A stretch of 60,000 nt of DNA from Tubiluchus corallicola. Taxonomy: Eukaryota; Priapulida; Priapulimorpha; Priapulimorphida; Tubiluchidae. The stretch lies in NCBI GenBank assembly GCA_030141605.1, contig JAQGDQ010000227.1, forward strand, positions 164,001 to 224,000. The letters run 5' to 3'. A program made the position numbers and the translations under genes. The notes beneath the pieces are model-generated. The model was given only the letters and a program-made list of their open reading frames with translations, had not been told where the DNA came from and made no database searches. Below are positions 47,565 through 58,589 of the stretch, one piece after another. Positions within the stretch are counted from its first letter, which is position 1, and the number at the start of each line of letters is the position of its first letter.

Positions 47565-49018
47565 TGCTATGTGTAGTTTTTTAATTAGTCAGTTACTGTG
47601 CTATTTGTGTAACGTATGGCGTAGTTATTGGCGATGTGCTAAGTTTGACGGTGTATTTAAATTTAGGGCACGGCGTTCAGTAAGTAAAGTAAATACATTT
47701 CACCCGGTTATGCTTAGATAGACGCTGATAAAGGCGCCATTACACTGATAAGCGATGACTCATCGTTATCTATGACTATCTAGTCCATAGATACGTTATT
47801 ATTAAGCTGTATTTGTGTTCAAAATATCTTTAACTCTTTAGCGTGCCCTGCGTGATCACGTGGTTACTAACTTTGACACTGCATGTCTTTTTCTCTCAAC
47901 CGAATCTTTGTTAACATCATGGGCAGTGAAGAAGGAGATGTCTGGGAGGATTTACAGCCAATAACCTTGCCATGACCTTTCCTTCTCCCCTCCGAGTGAC
48001 AGCAGGAAAGGTTTCATCTCGTGAAGCCAGACGCGCCAGACTATAGCGTGGAATGCGCCGCAGTAAACCGCAACTATTTTCGTGTGCCTGGAACCCATTC
48101 TCTCTCTCTCTGACGAGTCAAACGTATAACCATTAACTGCCATAACCTTGGGGGAAACGTTTTCCTCCTACTGCACATGGTGTTGTAACTGTTGCTGTGT
48201 AAGGAGAAACTCTACACGTGGCTTTGCACAACGGCAATTGTGACGGCAACAGCACTTGCCTAGTGAAGCTAAGTTGTGGCTAGACAGGATCCTAGGTCAT
48301 TATCACACATAATCCTCTAAGCAGAGACTATTGCACGCCAAATATTGACAGCTGAGAGATATGTGAGTTCTATTAAGTATAACAATTCATGTCCTTGTCT
48401 TAGAAGCAGTTTTCTCAACCACTTACTGATCAGATCCAGCATTGTTTAACTTACTGCACGTTCAGTTTATCCTCTAGGCTAGTCCCTGAAAGCTAGTGCA
48501 TCTGTGACCATTTGTTTGTGGTATTATTGAATAAACCATTGTCATATTCTGACGTTTTTTTGTTTAAATAAGCTTTTTTGTGCATGATGTAACGGACTGA
48601 TCCTTTGCTTAAGAGCATTCGATTTGTGTCGACATGTAGACTAATCTCTTGTAGACTAATCTCTAGCTGATTAGCTCTTAAATGTAGTTACGTACGAGAA
48701 TCAGACAAGTCATTATTGAACAGAATGGACTAACTGAGCATTCTCTAGAGCCGACGCGCTAGATCATGTGACCACACTGTGCCTTTTCATTCTACAAAAT
48801 ATCCTTCCCAAAATAGTGTGGAAATCCTGTCAGCTCTAACCGCATTGTGATCGGTTGGCTGGCTTGTTCGTTATTATCAATATTTTGAATTGGACATTAT
48901 GGCGGAGTTCTTCTTAAAACGATTTTTCCAGCAGAGCGGCACTTTTTGTTAGAAAGTGTTTTGCCAATTTGCTTTTAAAACTTGTTAGCCGCCCTAATTT
49001 ACCCAGTATGTTAATCGA
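47565..49018. other. Moderately G+C-rich intervening DNA without an assignable gene
   Basis: There is a duplicated TGTAGACTAATCTCT at about 48637-48665 and an AP-1-like GATGACTCATC at 47755-47765. ATGGGCAGTGAAGAAGGAG at 47919 opens an 18-codon frame that stops, and ATGGCGGAGTTCTTC at 48899 a 17-codon frame. Neither has splice support. Confidence 0.35.
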
Positions 49019-49182
49019 ATGCTAACTCTTTGCTTCTCTCAGCCTCTCAGACTAAACACGAGGCGCATCCAAGCACACCGGGCATGGGTGAGAAGCCATA
49101 CGCTAAGTGAGGCGGATCCATTCACACGTTTATCGAGGGGGTTCCGAGTATTGCGTATGGTGGTGATCGGTTTTGCAGCCGT
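49019..49182 (+). CDS. Candidate first or internal exon ending at a GTAAGT donor
   Basis: ATG at 49019 opens 55 codons rich in Arg (MLTLCFSQPLRLNTRRIQ...), in a CpG-rich segment. The frame would close at TAA 49184-49186, but a consensus donor GTAAGT begins at 49183, so the frame could be spliced onward. A second frame across the same DNA reads ...GMGEKPYAK and stops. It resembles a C2H2 zinc-finger linker by chance or descent, but no Cys/His pairs are present. A CT-rich tract follows within 100 bases. No partner exon was identified. Confidence 0.2.
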
Positions 49183-49279
49183 GTAAGTTAGTCCAGTTTC
49201 AATTTGAGTTTGCTTTAGTTAATGCATCCAGGGGTTGTGTTCACAGCATTTTCTTCCAGTGCTTTCCTTGAATTTGTGG

Positions 49280-49840
<561 letters not shown>

Positions 49841-50472
49841 TTACTTAAGTTTGCTTCCTCTCACGTTTGTCTTATTTAATACCCTTGCCATTCTCTAGTT
49901 CTTTTAATCTTCTCTGTTTACTGTGTGCCTAGCACACTAGCAGACGTTCAGACGAGGCAGTTATCAAGGCTTTGTAGGTTCGAGCAAAGTTCACGTGAAC
50001 TCATATCACGTTTTGCTGCTGCACTGCGGCTTGCTTGCCCGTCTCTCTGCCTTCTCTCTAATCTCACGTAACCCCGTGCTCAACCTGTCTGTGCCGCCGC
50101 CGACTGATGACACTCATTTGTGTCGAGAACATTTTCAGCTCAGACGAGAAAGAATTATCTACCTTACTCGGTGCTCGCTGATCCATGTAATTGGCACAAT
50201 CTAGAATCATTTCGCGTCTCCGTCTCGCGACTGTAGACTATGCAAATACCCCGTGCTCGCGTCCGCCCCTGACTCGTGTCTTGAAGAAGTCCTGTGGAAT
50301 TGATAATGACCGTTGTCGTGTTTTGCTTCTTAGAGGTCGCGTCACAGGTTGTTAATCATTTTTGGGCTCGCCCGTTGTGGCATGGATTAATTAATTAGCA
50401 ATGTTACTGTCTCTCGATTGGCTGATAAAATGTATTCCAGATTTTGTTGTCTTTTGAAAGGGTACTAATAAA
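49841..50472. other. G+C-richer DNA between arrays; no gene assigned
   Basis: 49990-50340 is CpG-richer (TGTGCCGCCGCCGACTG, TCGCGTCCGCCCCTG) and holds a ~70-codon open frame lacking an ATG start and splice support. A CCAAT box in inverted orientation (CGATTGGCTG, 50416-50425) is present. It could be a promoter fragment. Confidence 0.25.
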
Positions 50473-51430
50473 TTTATGTACTGAGTACAATTGTACCGAT
50501 GTTTATACGTACTGAGTACAATTGTACAGATGTTTATTCGTACTGAGTACAATTTTACAGATGTTTATACGTACTGAGTACAATTGTACCGATGTTTATA
50601 CGCACTGAGTACAATTGTACCGATGTTTATACGTACTGAGTACAATTGTACAGATGTTTATACGTACTGAGTACAATTGTACCGATGTTTATACGTACTG
50701 AGTACAATTGTACAGATGTTTATATGTACTGAGTACAATTGTACCGATGTTTATGCGTACTGAGTACAATTGTACCGATGTTTATACGTACTGAGTACAA
50801 TTGTACCGATGTTTATACGTACTGAGTACAATTGTACTGATGTTTATACGTACTGAGTACAATTGTACAGATGTTTATACGTACTGAGTACAATTGTACA
50901 GATGTTTATACGTACTGAGTACAATTGTACCGATGTTTATACGTACTGAGTACAATTGTACCGATGTTTATACGTACTGAGTACAATTGTACAGATGTTT
51001 ATACGTACTGAGTACAATTGTACCGATGTTTATACGTACTGAGTACAATTGTACAGATGTTTATACGTACTGAGTACAATTGTACCGAATGTTTATACGT
51101 ACTGAGTACAATTGTACCGATGTTTATACGTACTGAGTACAATTGTATAGATATTTATACGTACTGAGTACAATTGTACAGATGTTTATACGTAGTGAGT
51201 ACAATTGTATAGATATTTATACGTACTGAGTACAATTGTACCGATGTTTATACGTACTGAGTACAATTGTACCGATGTTTATACGTACTGAGTACAATTG
51301 TACAGATGTTTATACGTACTGAGTACAATTGTACCGATGTTTATACCTACTGAGTACAATTGTACCGATGTTTATGCGTATTGAGTACAATTGTACTGAT
51401 GTTTATACGTACTGAGCACAATTGTACCGA
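50473..51430. repeat. 31-bp minisatellite, about 31 units, containing GTACAATTGTAC palindrome
   Basis: The unit is ATACGTACTGAGTACAATTG followed by TACCGATGTTT. Each unit contains the 12-base palindrome GTACAATTGTAC and the dyad GTACTGAGTAC. The main polymorphism is TACCGATG versus TACAGATG, alternating irregularly along the array. One unit has an extra A (CCGAATG). Two others share TATAGATATTT and lie two units apart. Confidence 0.97.
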
Positions 51431-51812
51431 TTTGATCTGCAAATCAATAAGCAAAAAAAACGTTTAGATTCGCGTCAGAATTTTTTTATCGTGTTCGTAT
51501 ACTGTTAGCGAAGTACAATATAGGGGTCTTCTGAAAACCTGAAACGAAATCAGATATAGTATAAACAGCAGTTGAAGTTAAAAAAACGCCAAGCTTTTGC
51601 TTTGCTGGCTTTCAATGGTGCAGAACATATTTGATTTTTGCGCTGCTGAATTTAACGGAGTATTGAACTTATACAAAAAACAGGTACCCGCTTTTCTACG
51701 TAGCTATGGTGCCAACTGAAATCAATAAAGTCCAATAAAAGTACTGAGCTTGGATGAAATGCCTAGCCTGGTGACCCTGCACTAACCCTACTGCACTGGC
51801 GCTCTTTGTCTG

Positions 51813-52064
51813 TATAAAATTTGTTGTGCTTAGCTCAACTGTGCGTTCGCTCTAATGTAGTTCTAAAAAAGCACGACACGAGAAAACTAGAGGAAAGAGA
51901 GACGGATCAATTTTTCCTCCTGACGAGGAATTTGAGACAGGAAATAAGGCGAAAATCGTCTACAGCGTGGCTTCGGAGATTGTGCATTAGCCTCTAATCT
52001 ATAAGTCCACGTGCGAGTTTGGGATGGATGGCTTCAAAACGTCGAGGTCTTATCGATTGTGAAG
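51813..52064 (+). CDS. Candidate promoter and first coding exon (MASKRRGLIDCE, then GTAAGT donor)
   Basis: A TATAAAA box is at 51813-51819, placing a start of transcription near 51843. ATG at 52028 opens MASKRRGLIDCE and runs into a perfect donor, AAG|GTAAGT, at 52065 (phase 1). The leader (51862-51990) also holds a 42-codon open frame with protein-like charged composition, beginning SKKARHEKTRGKRDGS and ending VASEIVH before TAG 51988. It follows an AG dinucleotide at 51859-51860 and has no ATG, so a terminal exon of another gene is an alternative reading. A possible second exon is 52156-52228 (acceptor GCAG, donor GTAAGT), but joined in phase it stops after about 11 codons. The transcript may therefore be non-coding. 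Confidence 0.28.
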
Positions 52065-52155
52065 GTAAGTCTGTCACGCGGCGAGGCTTTTGAAGCTTAT
52101 TAAATTGCAATATCTTCAGTTGATTGAGCTGTATACCTGTCTGATATCCATGCAG

Positions 52156-52228
52156 ATGACAGCAACGTGACGATTGGCGCATACACGTAGCTGTTTCGAA
52201 CAAAGGAGTTCAAGAAACTGTATTTACA
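52156..52228 (+). ncRNA. Possible second exon of the 51.8-kb transcript
   Basis: Seventy-three bases between CCATGCAG and a consensus donor GTAAGT at 52229. All frames contain a stop when joined to the upstream exon, so if real it would be a terminal or non-coding exon. Support is splice signals only. Confidence 0.15.
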
Positions 52229-52409
52229 GTAAGTGGTGGATGAGTTTCAAAGCTCCAAGCAACACTCATTCCGGCCAGTAGTTGAAAGGGTGGCTGAATG
52301 TCAGTAAAGACTCAAAAATGGAGTTTTGCTTTTAAATCCTACTGTAGAAGTGCTCACATACAGGTGTTAATTTGCTGAAAATCACATAGGGACACCTAAT
52401 GTCTAGGCT

Positions 52410-52642
52410 AAAAAGACGAAGACAAAGACAAAGACAAAATTTAATTACCTTTGTTTATTTAACAGACATCATTAGCACCAGCAGCTATTTGGCAACGTAC
52501 ACTTACGACATACAGGTAAGGACTCAACACACACATAACAAATAACGTGTAAGGTATATCCCCTTTCGTTTGCAGCTGCTAGTATCGAACTCAAGACTGC
52601 ATGGTTGCAGTCCGAAATCTAAACCACTCGGCCACCCAACCC
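52410..52642 (-). mobile_element. tRNA-derived SINE (R5), copy 2, with AGGCT target duplication
   Basis: On the minus strand the head has box A (TGGCCGAGTGG, 52624-52634) and box B (GAGTTCGATAC, 52582-52592). The body matches copy 1 at 41.1 kb (ACGTTATTTGTTATGTGTG, TGTCGTAAGTGTACGTTGC, TGATGTCTGTTAAATAAAC). The tail is (CTTTGT)n. The 5-base repeat AGGCT flanks the element at 52405-52409 and 52643-52647. The plus-strand open frame from about 52601 starting VAVRNLNHSATQP is the antisense of the tRNA-like head and not a gene. Confidence 0.9.
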
Positions 52643-52647
52643 AGGCT

Positions 52648-53445
52648 GAGGGTCTCTAGAACTAATTACATTATTTTAGAATTAATAGAATCGTTCACAG
52701 AAATAAATAGAATTACATTCAGTTACTCTCGTTGGCGTATCTGCAAACCTGCTTACCTCCATTATTTCCATTATCTGTCTCTAGAGTTTTCGGTTTTATC
52801 ATTGGCATTGGGCATTGGCAAACTAACCACTTTCTCATATATGCTCCTGTTCCGTACAAGCCGACCTGCATTCTGCGCAGTGGGTTCTTTGTCTGTGTAT
52901 GTCTATGGTTCTAACACTTTCAAAATTCGAACTATTTGGTATTTGTTTGAATCAAAACCGTTGATTTGAACGTGAACTCTACTCAATAGACGCTTTAAAA
53001 CTAAGTCTTTTCTATGCAGCTGTCTTTCTATCGATTATACACTAAACTTGCAGTAACCGTTATCCATGCTTACTGGACTGGGGTCAAATTAAAGAATAAA
53101 ACCATTTCAAGTGGCATTTGATTTTTCAAAGGCCTGATTAATTCTAGGTTAATTACTTACATTACACCGGGTTTTTTATTTTGATTTAATCCAGCACCTG
53201 GGCCATTTTTCCAAAGTGGACACATGGTCTGAATTTACTGGTTTTGCTGATGTGCTGCTAAAACTGTCTAGTTCTGCAAACCATGAATTTAGAACCGAAT
53301 CTACAATTTTCACTCAATAATGTTTTGATACCACTTAAGTGTTTGCCCCAAGCAAGTTGTCCGGCATTTGTACTCAGTGGGGCATGAGTAGTTCCTAAAC
53401 TGCATCCGATGACTAAAACGTCCGTTTAGAGAAAATTGTGGAGTT
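52648..53445. other. Intervening DNA without recognised features
   Basis: The open frames here read out of the SINE head. No splice or family support was found. Confidence 0.4.
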
Positions 53446-54180
53446 AACTGAGTGGTGCAATTGATCCTAGTACTTTACATCCCTTTGAAGCAACGTGTTT
53501 TACTTAGTGGTGCAGTTGATCCAAGTATATTAAATCCCCCTGAAGCAACGTGTTTTACTTAGTGGTGCAATTGATCCAAGTATTTTACATCCCCCTGATG
53601 CAACGTGTTTTACTTAGTGGTGCAATTGATCCAAGTATTTTACATCCCCCTGATGCAACGTGTTTTACTTAGTGGTGCAATTGATCCAAGTATCTTACAA
53701 CCCCCCCCCCCCCGGGGGCAACGTGTTTTACTTAGTGGTGCAGTTGATCCAAGTATCTTACACCCCCCCCCCCCCCCGAAGCAACGTGTTTTACTTAGTG
53801 GTGCAGTTGATCCAAATATCTTACATCCCCCCTGAAGCAACGTGTTTTACTTAGTGGTGCAATTGATCCTTGTATCTTACATCCCCCTGAAGCAACGTGT
53901 TTTACTTAGTGGTGCAGTTGATCCAAGTACCTTACATCCCCCTGAAGCAACGTGTTTTACTTAGTGGTGCAGTTGATCCAAGTATCTTACATCCCCCTGA
54001 AGCAACGTGTTTTACTTAGTGGTGCAGTTGATCCAAGTATCTTACATCCCCCCGAAGCAACGTGTTTTACTTAGTGGTGCAGTTGATCCAAGTATCTTAC
54101 ATCCCCCTGAAGCAACGTGTTTTATTTAGTGATGCAATTGGTCCAAGTATCTTACATCCCCCCGAAGCAGCGTGTTTTAT
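53446..54180. repeat. 55-bp minisatellite, about 13 units, two with expanded C-runs
   Basis: The unit is GCAACGTGTTTTACTTAGTG followed by GTGCAGTTGATCCAAGTATC and TTACATCCCCCTGAA. Most units have 5-6 C before TGAA or CGAA. Two adjacent units have 13 C followed by GGGGGC (53701-53719) and 15 C (53763-53777). This shows slippage inside a minisatellite. The expanded units read proline-rich frames by accident. C-runs of this length can form i-motif or G-quadruplex structures. Confidence 0.97.
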
Positions 54181-55270
54181 CGAAAGTTGAAGACTGACAA
54201 AGAAGCTGCTCTCTCCTCTTGCTCATCCATGCAGATGCTCTCTAGAGCCCGCATTGTTTCAATTCGCAAACAAGATTGTCTGTGGAAATACTGAGCCGAA
54301 CCGGCAGCACTACGAAAAGCTTTTCTCTGTCTTTCTCTCTTGTCGGCTGTCTGCGGGGATTATCATTAAAAACAAGATTGCACTTTCTCGCCGACTGACT
54401 AGCCCATAGGTAAAAGCCACTCTCCTGTTAGATTGTATCCACATGCTGGCATGGCGTGATCTAATGATCACTGATGCAAGACTGTAGCTTGATTGGGCGT
54501 CAGACATTGAGGTTAATGCTCGCTTTTAGACAACAGACAGGCAGACAGACAGACAGTCACGTGAGCATCTTGACAAGACCGCGTCAGTGATTGTGGACAT
54601 TCCAGGGCTTCTTTTTGCTGCACCGTTTCTGCGTTGGATGTACCATCCGGGATTTAGTTTATTTACTATGGTAAAAACAGACCAAGTAACTGTTTATTGT
54701 TATGCATGACCAGAGGCTTAAGCATACATTTGATTAAACCAGACTGTGTCTACGTTTGTACTATTGCCTTGGTAGGAAAAGGTAAAACTACTAAGGCATT
54801 GATTACTTGCACACATGATCTACTTTCACTCAAACTTAAAATGTTAAATTCTTTAGTTTCAGTGGGATTGATGCTACACACACTATTCACACACTACTTT
54901 TTAGCATTTTTTTCTATTTGGATTGCTTAATTATATAGTAATAGTAAATGTCACAATTTTAAAAATTGATAATGTTTCCTAAATTAAACTGTCAACAGTA
55001 ACTTTTTATGTCCACCATTGTCTAATGACCATTTTCTATACCTGATAAAGGATTAGGTGACTTCTACTGCTTTTTTGCTGTCCTGTCTATAGCTTTGTAA
55101 CTATTTATTGTAACAATTTTTCATCACTTACCTTTTGATCCTGTTAATAATGATGTTTTAGAATAGTGCACAAAAAGAGATCAATAAATAAATTGAAATT
55201 CAATTGAATTGGACTATGTGGATGTGGATTACCTGGTGTGATAGTTGTGCTGCGAATGTTCTACTACACT
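54181..55270. other. Intervening DNA; short CAGA microsatellite at 54536-54556
   Basis: CAGACAGGCAGACAGACAGA is present at about 54536-54556. The open frame at 54697-54930 has no splice or family support. AATAAA occurs near 55185. Confidence 0.4.
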
Positions 55271-55302
<32 letters not shown>

Positions 55303-55630
55303 CGAACAATGAACAACAACCACAGCCACAACCACAACAACAACAACAACAGCAGCAGCAACCACAACAACAGCAACAGCAACAACAACAACCACAACAG
55401 CAACAACAGTAGCAGCAACAGCAGCAGCAGCAACAGCTGCAATACTAACAGCAACAATAACAATAACAATAACAACAACAACAACAACAACAACCACAGC
55501 CACAGCCACAACCACAACAACAACAACAACCACAACATCAACCACAACAACAACAACAACAGCAATAACAGCAGCAGCAGCAACAGCTGCAACACTAACA
55601 GCACTAACAGCAACAATAAGAACAACAACA
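55271..55630. repeat. (CAA)n with CAG/CCA interruptions
   Basis: About 120 triplets of CAA, AAC, CAG and CCA type. A 60-70 base block (AGCAGCAGCAACAGCTGCAA then CACTAACAGCA or TACTAACAGCA) occurs twice, near 55420 and 55570. The homopolymeric Asn/His, Leu and Val frames come from the triplet period. Confidence 0.96.
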
Positions 55631-56009
55631 ATCTTTATTATCGCCAGCTTTTTGGATGAACAATTACCATGAGCTCCAAAGGGCTTTTGGGCCAACGGTA
55701 AATAACAATCTACAACTACATAACAGAGACTATTATTACCCCAGTTTTGCCCTGAAATTAGCATGTTTTCTTATACAACCTGGAATCCAGCACTCAGTTG
55801 CCCATCCTACCAAATCGAATGGTAGACTTGCTAGTAGTGTAAATGCTGTAAATTTCTGTCAAATGTATAACGAATTTTTGCAAAAAACTAGATTGCTAAT
55901 TTTGTTATATTTTCGCATGAACGTTAGGTAAGCTGCAGAAGTTTGAATTAGTTTAAGCAGCTCAAGTTTGTCGAAAGCCACGATGCGCTTACGAAAAGTC
56001 ACGAACTCT
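55631..56009. other. Intervening DNA with an unsupported 91-codon open frame
   Basis: The frame at 55656-55931 starts within the end of the CAA tract. It has no recognisable motif or splice sites and is probably chance. Confidence 0.35.
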
Positions 56010-56425
56010 ACCAGTTACGTCATAATTTTCATAAGTCAAAGGAAATCTACCAGTTACGTCATAATTCACAAAGTCTACCAGTTACGTCATAATTTTTTAT
56101 AAGTCAAAGGAAGTCTACCAGTTATGTCATTACGTCATAAGTCAAAGGAAGTCTACCAGTTACATCATAATTCACAAAGTTTATCAGTTACGTCATAATT
56201 TTCATAAGTCAAAGGAAGTCTACCAGTTACGTCATAAGTCAAAGGAAGTCAACCAGTTATGTCATTACGTCATATGTCAAAGGAAGTCTACCAGTTACAT
56301 CATAATTCACAAAGTCTACCAGTTACATCATAATTCACAAAGTCTACCAGTTACATCATGATTTTTTATAAGTCAAAGGGAGTCTACCAGTTACGTCATT
56401 ACGTCACATAAGTCAAAGGAAGTCT
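56010..56425. repeat. Irregular tandem array built on TCTACCAGTTACGTCATAA
   Basis: About twelve irregular units combine TCTACCAGTTACGTCATAA with either TTCACAAAG or TTTTCATAAGTCAAAGGAAG. The core ACGTCA is the half-site of a CRE (TGACGTCA). It is intact in most units and mutated to ACATCA or ATGTCA in others. Irregular unit lengths suggest repeated local rearrangement rather than simple slippage. Confidence 0.9.
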
Positions 56426-56447
56426 ACTAGTTCACTTTCACTAGTGA

Positions 56448-56897
56448 ATTACACTTTCACGTTCGCACCATTAGGTCTTTGCTGTTACATTCATTTCGCC
56501 ATTCAATGGTTAGACGGGCACGGGCAAAAACAGGTGCTGTACCTCTCAGTTCAGATGTGTTAGTTTGTGATGAACTGCACACGCTCGACACCTCATGCGT
56601 GAGCACAGCGGTAAATTTGAAATTTTAATTTTTATCTTAAATCTTGCCTAGTTTTTGTATAACACACTGAATATCTTACAACTGAACACGTGCAACACGC
56701 TTGGGTAATATTTTTACTGTTGGAAATTATGTTCGTTTGTGATGTCACCAGTAGTTGTGGTCGCCCATTGTTAATTAAGATTTTAATCTATTAATTACTT
56801 ATCAGAAACGCTTTTGCATTATTAACTGTGTTAAAATGAATATTTTTTATCGGACTTGAACATGGGTTAGTATACGAAAAATCATCCTGTCTTCCTT
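56448..56897 (+). mobile_element. Dispersed repeat R3, copy 2
   Basis: Nearly identical to 59552-59660 over CAGGTGCTGTACCTCTCAG and CATGCGTGAGCACAGCGGTAA (CATGCATGAGC in copy 3). It rejoins copy 1 at AACACGTGCAACAC, TTATCAG.AACGCT and AAAAATCATCCTG. It lacks the segment GTGACGTAGTGCA found in copies 1 and 3. Confidence 0.7.
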
Positions 56898-57986
56898 AAA
56901 GTAGAATGTTTCTTGTTTCTTGGATCTGGTTGTACTTGATGGTCGTTGACTAGATTTCCTGTAACGTGTTCCTCTTCGCCTCACATTGCCAGTTTTGCAT
57001 AAGGTGAAAATCATGCACTTTGTACTTCAAAGATTAGAATATTTGCGATTTGTCCGCTAAAAGTTCAGAGCTCCAAAAAGACTAGATTGTTTAGATCTGC
57101 TCGGTGACTGAAATGAAAAGCATAAATTATGTCGTAACAGACTCATTCACGGAAGCAGCCAGCTCAGGATTTTCATCTGCATTTGAAAGGTTTTCTGCTG
57201 AGATTGCAGTGTTTAATACGGGGCAAAAGATCTGTATCAAAAGATTAATATTCTTCGGGTTTTTTCTGCATCGAACAAAGAATGACATTGTAGCATTTTA
57301 ATGTTATGAAAGGTCGCGAGGCCCTTGTCACAGTCGAATCTTGTTAATTTGTGTTTTTTCAGCTCGTATTATGTTAATTCTCACTCATACAACTTTCAGG
57401 ATAAGGGTAGGGCAACTTGGGAGGAAATTTGGTTGTGCTGAGCTCCGGGAAGTAAAAACTTATGAGCAAATCCACAAGCTTTTTGTGATCGTAAGGACAG
57501 AATTACAAGTTTACATTAGACCATTATTTTGAACCAACATGATGTTGATAATGCCAGTGTTGCTCTGAAGCCTGTAGAAATAGCAGTGATTTGCAGGCGT
57601 CTAGCAGCTAACAATCGCGCTTTTCGAGTTTTGCTGTTAATCGAAACAGGTATGTGCAAGTGAGTATGAATTTTGTACAAAATTTCATGTGATCAGTAAA
57701 ATAAATGTGAACAGTATAAGAGTATTAATGATATAGGAAGCATGTAAGCGATCTAGAAGAAAATGTGAATGATTCAGTTGCGAAGTTTATATACCGAAAC
57801 GCTCTGTATTGATGCTCGTGGCGTGTTCCCACCTCCGGGAAGTCTATCTTTATTCGCCTCTTGTGAGAGACTTAATAGGCATCTTCTAAGACTTTTCTTA
57901 CGCTCCGTAATTTTTCAAACAACATGCATTAAATTTTTTATATATTATAATTGCTAATCTTTGTGATGCCCCATATTGCTTCTTAC
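56898..57986. other. Intervening DNA without an assigned gene
   Basis: Open frames of about 60 codons exist at 57104-57301, 57341-57532 and 57769-57957, without splice support. Nothing else is recognisable. Confidence 0.35.
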
Positions 57987-58097
57987 TTCCAAAGACGAAT
58001 TTTGCCTTTTTGGCAAAATGGGAATGAGGACATAGTAATCCCTTGTACGGTACATTTGCGGCGGCGGCGGAGGCGGCAGTGGCATTTCTGCCGGTAG
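57987..58097 (-). CDS. Candidate coding exon with a proline run
   Basis: On the minus strand, 37 codons in phase 0 run between an acceptor (CGTTACAG, ending at 58098) and a good donor (GTAAGA at 57986). The peptide begins LPAEMPLPPPPPPQMYRT and continues RDYYVLIPILPKRQNSSLE. The CCG-rich proline codons make this the most G+C-rich local spot. An in-frame ATG at 58085 in fair context could make it a first exon. A second frame is also open through the region, reading LLRFVDDVV, with an alanine run. The polypyrimidine tract before the acceptor is weak and no neighbouring exon was found. Proline runs occur in many cytoskeletal and signalling proteins, so no family is claimed. Confidence 0.25.
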
Positions 58098-58589
58098 CTG
58101 TAACGACGTCGTCAACAAATCTTAGTAATTGCACGATAAATGCAGAGGTGACAGTTCTTCTAGCAAGTTATGTTTTCTGCAGGAATTTCAATCTGGGCTG
58201 TCCAACTGTAGAGATTCAGTAGTCTATAGTTTCAAATTTCTCTCAGGTAGAGCTTCATCTTTTGCTCCACATCTCTTTGTTCATTAGTTTTAATGTAACC
58301 CACTATACGTACTGTTTTGGGCTCGCTTCTGATATGAGTTTATCTGATAGTTCTCCATTATCTCTACCATGTGATAAGAAGCGTTCATGATGTCGTTTTG
58401 ATTATACAGGTTGTTCGTTTGCCCTTGGTTGACCGCCAATCTTTTTCGACTGGCAAGCGCTGAGCGCGATCCTGGCGGGGGCTTTGACCCTGCGCGTTGC
58501 CCAGAACCTGTTCCATTACATAATCAACGAAGTAATGATTATGTTTTGTGAAACAGCAGAATTAACGCACAGCGCATACGTATTAAAAA

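Noticed and set aside
49072-49110. Zinc-finger linker (GEKPY) suggesting a C2H2 zinc-finger gene
   Set aside because: The frame has no Cys pair, and a stop follows three codons after GEKPY; a single linker match can be chance.
50390-50425. Additional bipartite motif copy ending CGATTGGCTG
   Set aside because: The TTAATTAATTAG upstream is not the conserved block and the span is too short (about 36 bases).
52601-52969. 122-codon plus-strand frame
   Set aside because: Its start is the antisense of the SINE's tRNA-like head and the rest has no family or splice support.
53605-53854. Repeating LVVQLIQVSY and LSGAVDPSIL frames with proline runs
   Set aside because: Readings of the 55-bp minisatellite and its poly-C expansions.
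55264-55764. Poly-Val, poly-Leu and poly-Asn/His frames, including one of 166 codons
   Set aside because: Readings of the (CAA)n repeat on both strands.
58085-58130. FVDD tetrapeptide in a minus-strand frame, considered as a reverse-transcriptase catalytic motif
   Set aside because: No other reverse-transcriptase motif surrounds it and the frame is short and lacks an ATG.
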